From contig NW_022985455.1 of assembly GCF_010093595.1 (NCBI RefSeq), positions 226,898 through 290,897 on the forward strand: a stretch of 64,000 nucleotides of DNA. Direction: 5' to 3'. This document shows positions 55,179 to 64,000 of the stretch, piece by piece. The notes under the pieces are model-generated. The model made no database searches. It was not told the origin of the DNA and worked only from the letters and a program-made list of their open reading frames with translations. Source of the stretch: Mytilinidion resinicola (taxonomy: Eukaryota > Ascomycota > Dothideomycetes > Mytilinidiales > Mytilinidiaceae). The translations under genes were made by a program, and so were the position numbers. The first letter of the stretch is position 1. The number at the start of each line of letters is the position of its first letter.

Positions 55179-56223
55179 TCATGACCGTCTTTGGTCAATC
55201 TTTTCAACGACCCTGAAAAGCGAAATGGTGAATGTTGTCAGCCACGCAATCAATGCCACAAGGAGCGTTCCGGCCAGCGCCTTTTGGTGATTGCAGATCT
55301 TGTTATTCAGCGGACACAACGCCACGGTGGAGTATTCCACGTTGGGGACGTCATCGAAACAAGCCCAACTTTCGTCTGTAAGTGCCTTGAACGCCAACGA
55401 TATGTTTGCGGAGTCGAAGACAACAAAGAAGAGATCTAGCAGTAAGAGGCTCAACTTCGCGCTTTTGGGCCTGAGCCCAAGCGGCGGTGATTTGTATTCG
55501 TCTCCCATGACGTACCCATTGTAAATGACGGCAACAGCGTCAACTATCAACGCGAGCCACGTCGAGGCTCCTTTCTTGCACACCGTGCCGTCGGTTAAGT
55601 GGAAAATTGAGCCTGACAAGCCGAGGGCGGTGGCAGTGAAGGCAAGGACGAGGAGGCGGAGGGTGAACGGAACCCAGATGCTGTTCACAAGGGCGTGCTA
55701 AAGGTGCCAGTTAGCTCAGAAGATGGGACAGCGTGGTAAGCTGAGGCTTACCTTGGTCTTCTTCCAGACAGCGTGGGGGCCGGTGGCCTTTTCCGGCTGT
55801 TTTGTTGTCTCAATCACCGAAGGGGAGGGCTGTGCCTCGAGGTTGGGGAGATTCGCCTTCATCCAGACCGGAGAGACAAGGACAGCCCCCTCTGGGACGT
55901 GTGTCGGTAACGGGCCTTGGGCGATGAATCGGTGCCACCGGCCGACGCTTTCCTCTGGAGTCTTGCTGATTGTAGGTGGCGTTGCTTCTCTCAGGCGGTC
56001 GTGTTGTCGAGATAAAGCGGCGAGCTGGGACCGGCTGAGGACTGGTGGTGGGTAGGGAGGGTCGGGGGTCTCATAATCCCCCGATGAGGAAGAAAACGCC
56101 CATGCTGCGTGCGATTAGTGACGAACTTCTGGACGTGGTGTGGACCAGTGAGGGGCAAGGCTTACGAGGTCGTGTCACTACCGCACGTCTTGTGGTGGCC
56201 TCGGTCTGCGCTGTTGACTGCAT
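55179..56223 (-). CDS. Srf1-like membrane protein (phospholipase D regulator family)
   Basis: Yeast Srf1 regulates phospholipase D Spo14; the fungal family has a short cytosolic N-terminus and several membrane helices. I model three exons, complement(55179..55697, 55752..56104, 56166..56223), giving 309 aa in frame. The N-terminus has SSSGDYETPDPPYPPP, and residues about 66-110 include GRWHRFIAQGPLP and SPVWMKANLPNLE. Membrane segments follow (SIWVPFTLRLLVLAFTATAL and others, about four in total). The match to Srf1 rests on this layout and is not certain. Two partial copies of this gene exist at 37.6 and 40.2 kb. Repeat families surround both ends. Confidence 0.65.
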
Positions 56224-56469
56224 GATTTGACGAGAGACCGACGGAATTGACGAGTCTGTCTGGGGAGTGGCTCGGCGTCAAAGACAGAGCAGCGTCGGGT
56301 GGGGCGTCAAAGCAGAACAAGCGAGACGTGCAGCAGAAGTGGGCAGCAGACGTTCAGGCGTTGTCGGGCGGATTGGGGATAATGATGTGGAGAGCTTGAA
56401 GCAGGACCCCTCGGCCTGAGTTTATGTTGTTCCGGAAGAACCTAGCGCCGATCCCGCGCGTGCAGGCGC

Positions 56470-56597
56470 GTTGTCGCGGTGGCAGGTACCGCCGTCTGAG
56501 GTGGGCTCAGAGAGCTGTGGAGCTTGCCGAAACGGTCGCTTTGGAGCTTCCAATGATGCGCTGGAGGACCTCAAACAGTGCTAAGCAAGTGCACACA
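56470..56597. mobile_element. Copy of dispersed repeat family R2
   Basis: It holds CGCCGTCTGAGGTGGGCTC, GAGCTGTGGAGCTTGCCG, GGACCTCAAACAGTGC and GCAAGTGCACAC in the family order. Confidence 0.6.
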
Positions 56598-56674
56598 GTT
56601 CGAGAGAGGGTAGGAACCTCGGATATATAGGTGTCGTTCTGGGATGGAACCTATTCCAATCAGCCTTCCCGGAA

Positions 56675-56795
56675 GACAAAATGGCAAACTCAACACCGTC
56701 TGAGGTGCGCTCAGAGAGCTGTGGCGCTTGCCAAAACTGCCGCTTTGCAACTTCTGATAATGTCCTAGAGGACCTCAGGCATTGCCATACAGCAA
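56675..56795. mobile_element. Copy of dispersed repeat family R2
   Basis: It repeats the previous copy: ACACCGTCTGAGGTGCGCTC, GAGCTGTGGCGCTTGCC, GGACCTCAGGCATTGCC. It lies about 80 bases from the previous copy in direct orientation. Confidence 0.6.
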
Positions 56796-56905
56796 CATCT
56801 ATGGACAGAATTGGAATCATGTGATAGCTCGAAATGTCTTCCAATTGTTGAATCTCACGAGCACGTGACACATATTCTATCTTCCCTTCTCGGCTTCATA
56901 AAGTT

Positions 56906-57035
56906 TTGTACACTTTTTCGCCACTGCCTGTGGTGCCCCAGCTCATTTTAAGGAATTCAAATACAATTCAATTTGAGCATTTGGAACAGCCGGTAACCTC
57001 GCTAGGCCACCTCAGACCGTGGTGGAGAAGTGTAC
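56906..57035. mobile_element. Inverted-repeat copy of family R2 with both termini
   Basis: The left end GTACACTTTTTCGCCACTGCC and the reverse complement of the right end GTACACTTCTCCACCACGG match over about 33 bases with several mismatches. This copy shows the family to be a terminal-inverted-repeat element of about 130 bp. Confidence 0.6.
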
Positions 57036-57461
57036 GCAGATGGAATGGATGTATCTCACGCTAACATTTTCGGCTTGTTCACACAACTTATTTTATTTTC
57101 TATTTACAGCAAGTATGGCGGGTACTAATTAGAACTAAGTGATCTCGAATCTGTGATGTGTCATGTGCACTCAGAGTTTGGTCGTCTATATAGCCCCCCC
57201 GCACCAGGAGCCTCTTCTGGATGATTATCCTGCTACCACCTGATTTTGAGTCGCTATTATTATACACACTGTTCAAGGCCCAGAAAACTAAGCTAGCATC
57301 TATGTTCTCGAACAATTGATACTGCCAGACCCGAACACCATCTGTCGCACGTTGTAAGAGCCTACCTTTGTAAGACCGAAATAACAGTTCATCAGACAGA
57401 TACGGGCCCTTACGTGGCTTCCAGCAAGGCGGCCGTCCATTCCTATATTCACCGGGAGGCT

Positions 57462-58084
57462 ATGATGTCCCTCGCCACCGCCTTTCTGGCTGCTACCGCC
57501 ATTGTAGCCCTCTTTCTTACCCCAGGCACCACAGGCATACCAAAAGCTAAACAAATTCCACGACTATGACACTACCGTCAAAGGGCGCTTGTACGCGCAG
57601 AAAGGGTGTATTGAACCTATCCTCAGAGGAGATTTCACCCTTACAGGAGACTCTTTGGACAACATAACCACATGCTTTTATACCTGCAAGCTATGCACAT
57701 GCCCCTTGATACCATCTGACTTTTAGTAACGTCTTGAACAGATGTTGTAAGGGGCGAGGTCACCGACAACATAGTAGACTCCCCGGGGTTTGAATGGGTT
57801 GCTAAAAGTATGGGGCTTACGGAGCTGGACACGAGTTGTAATAGTACGCACTTTGAGCCTCGTTTGTTGCTTGCGAGGGCGTTGATAGCTAATCCGCGCC
57901 AGGGACGATTTATGTCAACCCCTTCTGCAATGCGGTGCGTGAAGAGATGGATTTCCATAGGGTGACCCAAGAAGACGAGGGCGAGTGCTTGGAATTTTCG
58001 AGTGGGGCTGTGACAGGATCGATCAAGACGGTCTGCTCTGGATCTAACGGGACTGGTCCTACAGAAGAATAACAGAGGCAACAC
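57462..58084 (+). other. Possible decayed secreted-protein locus
   Basis: A plus-strand frame from 57462 begins with a signal-peptide-like MMSLATAFLAATAIVALFLT and stops after 35 codons. In the adjacent frame, protein-like sequence continues (RLYAQKGCIEPILRGDFTL). Further on, about 57740-58070, two more frame segments contain Cys and end GSNGTGPTEE. I could not join them with introns, so a frameshifted or decayed gene is the simplest reading. Confidence 0.3.
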
Positions 58085-58290
58085 CTGAGACGGATACGCC
58101 TCGAATCGAAATAATCTCGGGGGGCATGGTTAGAGAGAAAGCATTCTGTGACATTAGTAACGCAGGAGAACATCCGTAAGTTATTCCGTACTTTGACCAC
58201 ACCGGGCAAATATAAATCCAAGTCATACCAAGATAAGTGCAGTGCAGAGCACTCGTGTATTGGAGCTTTGCTACTTGCTCATCGCACAAT

Positions 58291-59305
58291 CTACCATACC
58301 CACGGGACCATCTTCCACCTTTGAGCCACCTTTTCCTCGCCGAATTGGTCAACATACCACGCTTTAGTGCCGTGGGCAGTGACGCCGAGATTAACGGCAA
58401 CGAATACTGCCCCAGTCGCAACAGTCCAATTCACTAGTCGCCCCTCGGGCGCCGCAAGAAGAGCCAGACAGATATATATCAAGGTCTCAAGCGTGTAATG
58501 GGGGCAAATGGCGTTCGGAAACAGCGGATGGGAGGGAAGACTGTACGAGTGCTTCGTTGCGCGAAGAGACGATAGGTAGGCGTGGTAGCTGTGCTGGCCG
58601 ACATGGGCGGCGAGAAGGATGGGGAGAACGAGGGGCAGTATGAGCGATGAGAACGCTGGTTGGGGGTGCGACGAAGGGGAGGGGGCGCGGATGGCCTGGA
58701 CCCCTTCAATCCAGATGCTGATGTTCACTGCCAGGTAGAAGAGGTGGCCGAGGATGTAGTGGCCTATCCACATGGTGCTCATCGAATTTGAGGCCGACAC
58801 CAAACACTCAAGCAGGCGACGAACTCCCTGTAGCAGCATCAATGCCCAGACCATGTAGATCTGCGGGAGAGTCATGGTAGGAGAGTCTTCGGGGACGAAG
58901 GTGGCTAGGAGCTCGAAACCAGGCCCACGTGTCCAGATCTGATGCGCCCAAAACAGGGAGCTCAGAATGGAGAGGATATAGAAATGCGCGAAGTAGAGGT
59001 GCGGGACACGGTAGGTCGTCAAATGGTCGAGCACACGGGCGAGGACGGTGGGCGCATTTCTGGGCGCTGGGGAACGGGCAGAACGAGAGCCATAGGCAAG
59101 AAAGCGATCGCTAAGCGCAGGCACGGCGCTGATGAGCAGTATCTGGGCGCAGTGCAGCTGGATTAGCAGAGAAGCGGGCAAGAGGCCATCGGCACGCTGC
59201 TACAGAGGAGAAGGCTGGAGATACCAGAGCGGCGGCGGCCAGGTAGAAGGCACGCAGCAGCAGCACGGGATCCAGCAGCGCGGCGAGGGGCCCATCCAGG
59301 TCCAT
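58291..59305 (-). CDS. Polyprenol reductase (DFG10/SRD5A3 family)
   Basis: This ER enzyme reduces polyprenol to dolichol for N-glycosylation. Two exons, complement(58291..59157, 59225..59305), give 315 aa. The first codes for MDLDGPLAALLDPVLLLRAF and is followed by an intron of 67 bases with a GTATCT donor and CAG acceptor. The protein is very hydrophobic (six or so helices). A conserved C-terminal segment, GVTAHGTKAWYVDQFGEE, and the final RWKMVPWVW are typical of this family and of steroid 5-alpha-reductases. Length matches the human enzyme. The intron acceptor is close to its branch-like sequence, so that junction is the least certain part. Confidence 0.85.
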
Positions 59306-59617
59306 GGGCAGGTCGCTTCAGCCACCGGGTCTCCGGGTGGATTGGTTTGCTGGCAATCGCGGAATGGCGATGCTATTCATGGTGTTGGGATGGCGTTTCC
59401 ACGGGTCTGAAGGGCCCCTTGGGCTCCCACGCGCGCCAAGCGGAGGCAGTAAGCCGCTTTGGATCGATCTGGCGATGCAGAAAGGCCCCAACATCCAATC
59501 TCGCCCTCACCCTTTCACCTCCACCACGATCTCGACGGCCTCGCCCGCCACCCTGCCATCGCCCCGATTACCTTCAGTTCGCAATGAGGCAGGAGCCGTC
59601 CCATCCTGTCTCCCATA

Positions 59618-62600
59618 ATGCCCAGGAGCGCACACCCAGCGTCCACGTCGCCCGCCCCTAAGCCCTCGCTACCCTCGCCTGCGGAAGAGCAGCCCGCTGC
59701 CGCTGCCAGAGACTCGCCGCCCGTGTCCGCCCCGAGCCACGACGACGATGCCCAGAATGAGTCGGAGGCCGAGACGGTGGTGCTGTCTGACGCCGGCATC
59801 AAGACCGAGGACGATGTCGAAGATGTAGTTGTGCGCCCGGCTGCGAGCTCTACGTCGAAGGAAACCAACGGCGCCAAGCACGGCCGCGAGCATGACGGCA
59901 AGATGTCTGCTCCCGCGTCGCCCAGCAGCCGCACTACCTCGCGGCCAGAGCAACATAGGAGCCCTGTCGAGCCGCCTGAGTCACCCTCTCACACGCCGTC
60001 GTCCCCGTTGCGCCCCGTCACCACACGAGGCAGAAGCCTGTCTGCGCTTGAGTCCCGCAAGCGCAAGCTGCGCGAAGACTCCAGTCCCAAGGCCGCCGAG
60101 CCAGCACGCCAGAAGCCGAAGATCGACGGCCTCGCGCGCGAAACCTCCGGCCATCGCAACCAGGACCCCTCGCCTGCGCCGTCTGGCACCCACCCGCACA
60201 AACGGTCCGCGTCTACGCAGTCTGTCTTGCAAGGTGTGCAAGGCCGCAGGAGGCGCGATCTGTCCTCCATCGTCCTGCCGTCCATGGAGCGCAAGACGTG
60301 GTCTGAGTCGAGCTCCGAGACGTCCTCCTCCCCACGACCCGTCCTGACGCCTAATATCCCTCCTCACGCACGTGTCAAGCGATCGTCGCATCGCGCCCTG
60401 ACGTCCCCGGCGCGCGCAATGATGCCTAAGAAAAACGTAGATCGTTTTGGCGCAACCAGACTGGCTAGGGAATGCGAAAAGGGCGACCTCGAAGCGGTAC
60501 AAGCAGCCTTCAACGCGGCCCCAGAGGAGCTGAACCAGGAGGACTTTGCCGGAATTGCGCCTCTCCAGAAGGCATCACTCAACGGACATTCCGAGATTGT
60601 GGAGTTCCTGCTCGACCAAGGCTGCCGTACCGATTGCGAATCGAACGACCGAGACACGCCTCTGATTGACGCTGTAGAGAATGGCCATTTGGAGGTAGTG
60701 AAGCTATTGCTCGGGAAAGCCAAAGTCAATCCCCACCACCAAAACAAAAAGGGCCAACGCGCTATTGACGTACTGAACGACGACGAAGACGATATGAAGG
60801 AGATTGAAAAAGAGCTAAAGCAAGCTATGCGCCGCGAAACCAACACACTGGAGGACGAAGATAACGCTACCGGCGCAAGTGAGCAGAGAACAACATCACG
60901 ACTATTGTACAATGAGTTCAACACCGAGACCCTCATCGAAAAAGCTGGTGAAGGCGACATACTGGCAGTAGGGGAATTGCTGAATAGCAATATCAAGCCC
61001 AACATTGCTTGCGGGGTTGCGGCTGCTCGTGGAGGTCATTATGACATCTTGAGCATTCTCTTAGCCAGTGGGCTGAAAGCGGACCCAGATCCTTCCAAGC
61101 ACAGCGAGACTCCTATGCTCGTTACCATTGGGAGAGGCCATCTCAAAATCATCAAACTGATACTAGAGCAGGATTCTTTCGATCCTACGAAACGCAACCG
61201 TGAAGGCCGGACTTACTTTGAGTTATCCGAGGAAAGAGAAGGGCCTAAATGGGAGCAGGAGAGGGATCTCTTGAAGGCGGCGTACGACAGGCACCGTGTT
61301 GAACACAAGAGCCCGAAACGCAATAGGAAGGAAGCACAAAACGCTGCCCCAGCCCGCCCGAAGAGAAAGTCATCGCCCCAACGCGAGCGCTCCTCTTCGC
61401 CACGACACGAGACTAAAAGGACTCAACACACCAAGTCCTTCACAGCCCCACAGAAAACGAGAGGACGGCTCATATCGGGCCGCCAATTGTCCAATCAACG
61501 AGATGCCAAGAAACGACGAAGACAGGTGGTCGACGATGAGACGGCGTCGTCTTCAGAAATCGACGAAAGCCCGGAGCCTCAAAGGAAACCCGTAGCGAAG
61601 CGAAGGTCTTACAGTGAAGACCAGGAGCAAAAGCCACCAAAGAGGGCCATCAAGTCTCGGGTAGAGAACCGGGAGTCGAAGAGACGTGCCAGTGGAGCTC
61701 ATTCAGGAGACAGCGAAGAAGAGGAACATCGAAAGCCCATCAAGAAGCCACTTAACAAGCCACGCCCTGGCGAACGGGAGAGGTCGCGTGATGTCAAACC
61801 AACTCCGGATGCGGAGTCCCCCGATGACAGGAAGGCTATCAAGAAGATGCTCGCCAAGGCCCGCACCATTGAAAGAGAAAAGAGCAGGGAGTCGAAGGTC
61901 ACCGTTGAAGACAAGTCCGGAGACGACGCCAAAGCTAAGAAAGCGCCGGTTCCAGCTACCGAATCTAAGAAAGCGTCAGCTCCACCAGAGAAGGCTACAA
62001 CGCCAGAGTCAGTCCTTCAATCCCGCCGTGAAGATGCTGAGCGACGAGCCGCGGAGGCCAAACGCAAAGCTGCCGAAGAAGAAGCCGCGCGGAAAGCGGA
62101 AGAAGAGGCGGCACGTAAAGCTGAAGAGGAAGCGATAGCACGCAAAGCTGCAGAGGCGGAGGCTGAAGCCAAGAGGATAGCGGATGAAGCCGCACGTATC
62201 GCTGCGGAAAACGAAGCAAAGAGATTGGCAGAAGAAAAGGCTAAAGAGGTTGCACGCTTGCAACGCCTATCAAAGCTCCCTAGGGTGTTAAAACGTGCCG
62301 CTGAATTGGGCTCAAATCGCCCCTTGCATTTCTCTGGAGATGAGATGGGAATCTCGGCCGGGTTCTTGCCGCTTTACAAAGTTGCATTGCAGGACATTGA
62401 CTCCAGTGTCCAAACAGATGATCCATGGATGATGTCCTTTCAAGCGGCTGGAATTCTCGGGCTCCCAGAACTTGATCTGGCCTACATGGACCCACCTTAC
62501 TCGGAATGGTCGCGCAAAGAGGTCACTCCACAGCAAAGAGAGCTGTTTCTGCGGAAATATGACATAGCGAAACTTGCCCAGGATTTCCGATTCCCCATGG

Positions 62601-62887
62601 AGGGCGAGGAAGAGTTTGACTATGAGAAAATTCAGCGAAGTATCAATGATACCAAGCAGCAGTTTCTCAATATGGAAGGCTTGTACTGGATACCCCTTGA
62701 GAGTTTTGCGATGGTCGCCAGGGAGATTCCTGCTCTGAAAGATTTGATGGGGAATATCTGTAGTTCAAAGGCTTGGCCAGCGCACATCAAGGAGGAGTCC
62801 AGGTCTCCCGGGTTTGTCAAAAAGCCAAGTTTTATGGACGTCCTTAGGGAACAGGAGCCACGTACCAACGGGGTGGAAAAGGGCTGA
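59618..62887 (+). CDS. Hos4-like ankyrin protein (probable Set3 complex component)
   Basis: This is an intronless 1089-aa protein with the layout of fungal Hos4, the ankyrin subunit of the Set3 histone-deacetylase complex; I cannot exclude another nuclear ankyrin protein. Residues 1-270 are Ser/Pro/Arg-rich and disordered. Ankyrin repeats run from about 283 to 540 (GIAPLQKASLNGHSEIVEFL and DTPLIDAVENGHLEVVKLL). A basic/acidic low-complexity region follows, including two repeats of about 45 residues (KPIKKPLNKPRPGERERS, AIKKMLAKARTIEREKS), then an Ala/Glu/Lys helix (about 805-880) and a conserved C-terminal domain (about 885-1080) with ELDLAYMDPPYSEW. The start at 59618 is the first ATG of the frame. 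Confidence 0.8.
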   Translation: MPRSAHPASTSPAPKPSLPSPAEEQPAAAARDSPPVSAPSHDDDAQNESEAETVVLSDAGIKTEDDVEDVVVRPAASSTSKETNGAKHGREHDGKMSAPASPSSRTTSRPEQHRSPVEPPESPSHTPSSPLRPVTTRGRSLSALESRKRKLREDSSPKAAEPARQKPKIDGLARETSGHRNQDPSPAPSGTHPHKRSASTQSVLQGVQGRRRRDLSSIVLPSMERKTWSESSSETSSSPRPVLTPNIPPHARVKRSSHRALTSPARAMMPKKNVDRFGATRLARECEKGDLEAVQAAFNAAPEELNQEDFAGIAPLQKASLNGHSEIVEFLLDQGCRTDCESNDRDTPLIDAVENGHLEVVKLLLGKAKVNPHHQNKKGQRAIDVLNDDEDDMKEIEKELKQAMRRETNTLEDEDNATGASEQRTTSRLLYNEFNTETLIEKAGEGDILAVGELLNSNIKPNIACGVAAARGGHYDILSILLASGLKADPDPSKHSETPMLVTIGRGHLKIIKLILEQDSFDPTKRNREGRTYFELSEEREGPKWEQERDLLKAAYDRHRVEHKSPKRNRKEAQNAAPARPKRKSSPQRERSSSPRHETKRTQHTKSFTAPQKTRGRLISGRQLSNQRDAKKRRRQVVDDETASSSEIDESPEPQRKPVAKRRSYSEDQEQKPPKRAIKSRVENRESKRRASGAHSGDSEEEEHRKPIKKPLNKPRPGERERSRDVKPTPDAESPDDRKAIKKMLAKARTIEREKSRESKVTVEDKSGDDAKAKKAPVPATESKKASAPPEKATTPESVLQSRREDAERRAAEAKRKAAEEEAARKAEEEAARKAEEEAIARKAAEAEAEAKRIADEAARIAAENEAKRLAEEKAKEVARLQRLSKLPRVLKRAAELGSNRPLHFSGDEMGISAGFLPLYKVALQDIDSSVQTDDPWMMSFQAAGILGLPELDLAYMDPPYSEWSRKEVTPQQRELFLRKYDIAKLAQDFRFPMEGEEEFDYEKIQRSINDTKQQFLNMEGLYWIPLESFAMVAREIPALKDLMGNICSSKAWPAHIKEESRSPGFVKKPSFMDVLREQEPRTNGVEKG

Positions 62888-63953
62888 GCATGAGAATCAA
62901 CCCCGAAACGATTCAACTTATCACTGAGTGGCAACTTGGGGCATGCCTTCGCTGCCTACGCTCGCCTTTGGGGGCTGATATAACCGCTGAAATGCCTCAA
63001 CGGCCACGCCACCTAACCTGCCTACGAAAGAGGTTGGGCTGGGGCTGTACGGGGCATGACCTCTGGAGGTCACACTGCTGAGGCGGGGTGAAGGAAGAAG
63101 ACTCCGGCGTGTAAATAGCCGCTCGAATTGTAGCTCGTGCGCACTAGTCTGCCACGACGTAAAAGTTTTTCGAAGTATGATAAACTCGGAAGACATGTAC
63201 AATGATGAAAACGTCAAACTATCCAGAATGGGCTTTAGAGTGCTGACGATCGGCTTGGTCACTATATTAGAGCACTAGAAGCAATGCCAATGTGAAACGA
63301 AATCTTGGAGGCGACCTCAATAGTAGCGGACCAGTCAGACAAAATCTATCCAATTGACGCTCTTGAGCCTTTCACACCTCAATTGGATGTCTGGTAATAC
63401 TTTCATGCAGCCTAAGCAATGACAGGGCATGCCAATAATTAGTGAAAAGCCACTGACGATTGCGACGCGTTCTTCAGCTTTTCCGCATCCAGATCCGTTA
63501 TAATGCCCGGAAGCACCTGATCAGTGGCGAGAACCTGAAACTATGAGCATGATGCAGGACTTATAATTCGGTCTCTTTTAGCTTTTTCCAGACTCGGACT
63601 TCTTGGTAATCCGTTGGAAGCGCTCTAAGCAGTGGCACAGGCTCAAGGCTCGGCGCATGATGCGGGCGCGTCCGCCGCTATGCCCCATCGAGTGTCAGGC
63701 TGTGAAATAACGAGCCTGTCCAGCTGGAGCAGTGTGGCTAAGGCGACGAGGCGTTGAAAGTGTTTGCACAGCCACCGGCTCCCTGGTACTCAAGTCGTCT
63801 GTGTATATCACTGGGCGCATCCCGCGTTGCCTTACAATCGTACAAGACGCCTTTCCAACGCCTTACACCCCCTTGGCTGCCATTTTCCTTTTTTCATATG
63901 CTTTCCCGCATGCATAAGCCGCTAGTCCCAGCAACAAGGCAGATCTCGACGTG
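62888..63953. other. Right-flank intergenic stretch
   Basis: No gene is supported. The last 150 bases are pyrimidine-rich and could be the promoter and leader of a gene starting at the right edge. Confidence 0.45.
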
Positions 63954-64000
63954 ATGTTCGGTCTTAAGCCATCCAAGGCTGCGCCATCCATCTGGTCATT
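63954..64000 (+). CDS. Possible start of a gene cut by the window edge
   Basis: An ATG at 63954 opens a frame, MFGLKPSKAAPSIWS, that runs off the window. The leader upstream is C/T-rich with ACAAG and ACGTG before the ATG, reasonable for a fungal start. The fragment is too short to identify. Confidence 0.35.
   Translation, partial: MFGLKPSKAAPSIWS

Noticed and set aside
59515..59956. Minus-strand frames at the start of the Hos4-like gene
   Set aside because: They mirror Ser/Pro-rich low-complexity coding sequence on the plus strand.
1..64000. CRISPR arrays, bacterial operons, riboswitches, rRNA genes
   Set aside because: The DNA is intron-bearing fungal sequence; the only regular repeats are diverged tandem copies, not repeat-spacer arrays. 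I also found no convincing tRNA by eye, although a covariance-model scan would be decisive.

Overview
The window looks like nuclear DNA of a filamentous ascomycete (Pezizomycotina; a dothideomycete would fit, but that is inference). Introns are short (about 45-90 nt) with GT..AG ends and CTAAC/CTAAT-like branch sites. Neighbouring genes lie on both strands with no operon logic. Families include fungal ones: rhodopsin-domain membrane protein, Pal1, Hos4-like, Sip3/Lam-like, Srf1-like and F-box-like proteins. Most multi-exon models below were rebuilt by hand from the sequence and keep frame across every junction; none has been tested by transcripts or homology searches.

Layout. 0-14 kb is accessory. 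It holds a seven-helix rhodopsin-domain gene (-), a hAT-like miniature element, an alpha/beta hydrolase (-), two TA-flanked palindromic MITEs, then three co-oriented genes: a pisatin-demethylase-like cytochrome P450, a class-II O-methyltransferase and an aromatic amino-acid ammonia lyase with an intact Ala-Ser-Gly MIO site. This is the best candidate for an undescribed system: a small cinnamate-type specialised-metabolism cluster without a PKS or NRPS. 14-22 kb is gene-poor: a small GPI-like secreted protein, two F-box-like proteins, decayed coding-like stretches and a repeat array. 22-47 kb is gene-dense and mostly housekeeping: a Sip3/Lam-type sterol-transfer protein, a fungal transcription-factor-like protein, an unknown 553-aa protein, Pal1, Mediator subunit Med31, RNA polymerase III subunit RPC11, a Yar1-like ankyrin protein, SF3b subunit 5, a sugar transporter and an Scn1/TatD hydrolase. 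47-58 kb mixes tandem F-box-like genes (one broken), a small single-pass membrane protein, a ThDP-dependent enzyme whose start codon appears to be split by an intron, an Srf1-like membrane protein and many repeats. 58-64 kb has a polyprenol reductase, a Hos4-like ankyrin protein and the first codons of a possible gene at the right edge.

Across genes, the main pattern is in the non-coding DNA. Two repeat families and two fragments of the Srf1-like gene recur in the window, and several copies begin within tens of bases of a neighbouring stop codon. Four to five F-box-like genes or remnants, at least two of them damaged, suggest gene birth and death in the accessory stretches.
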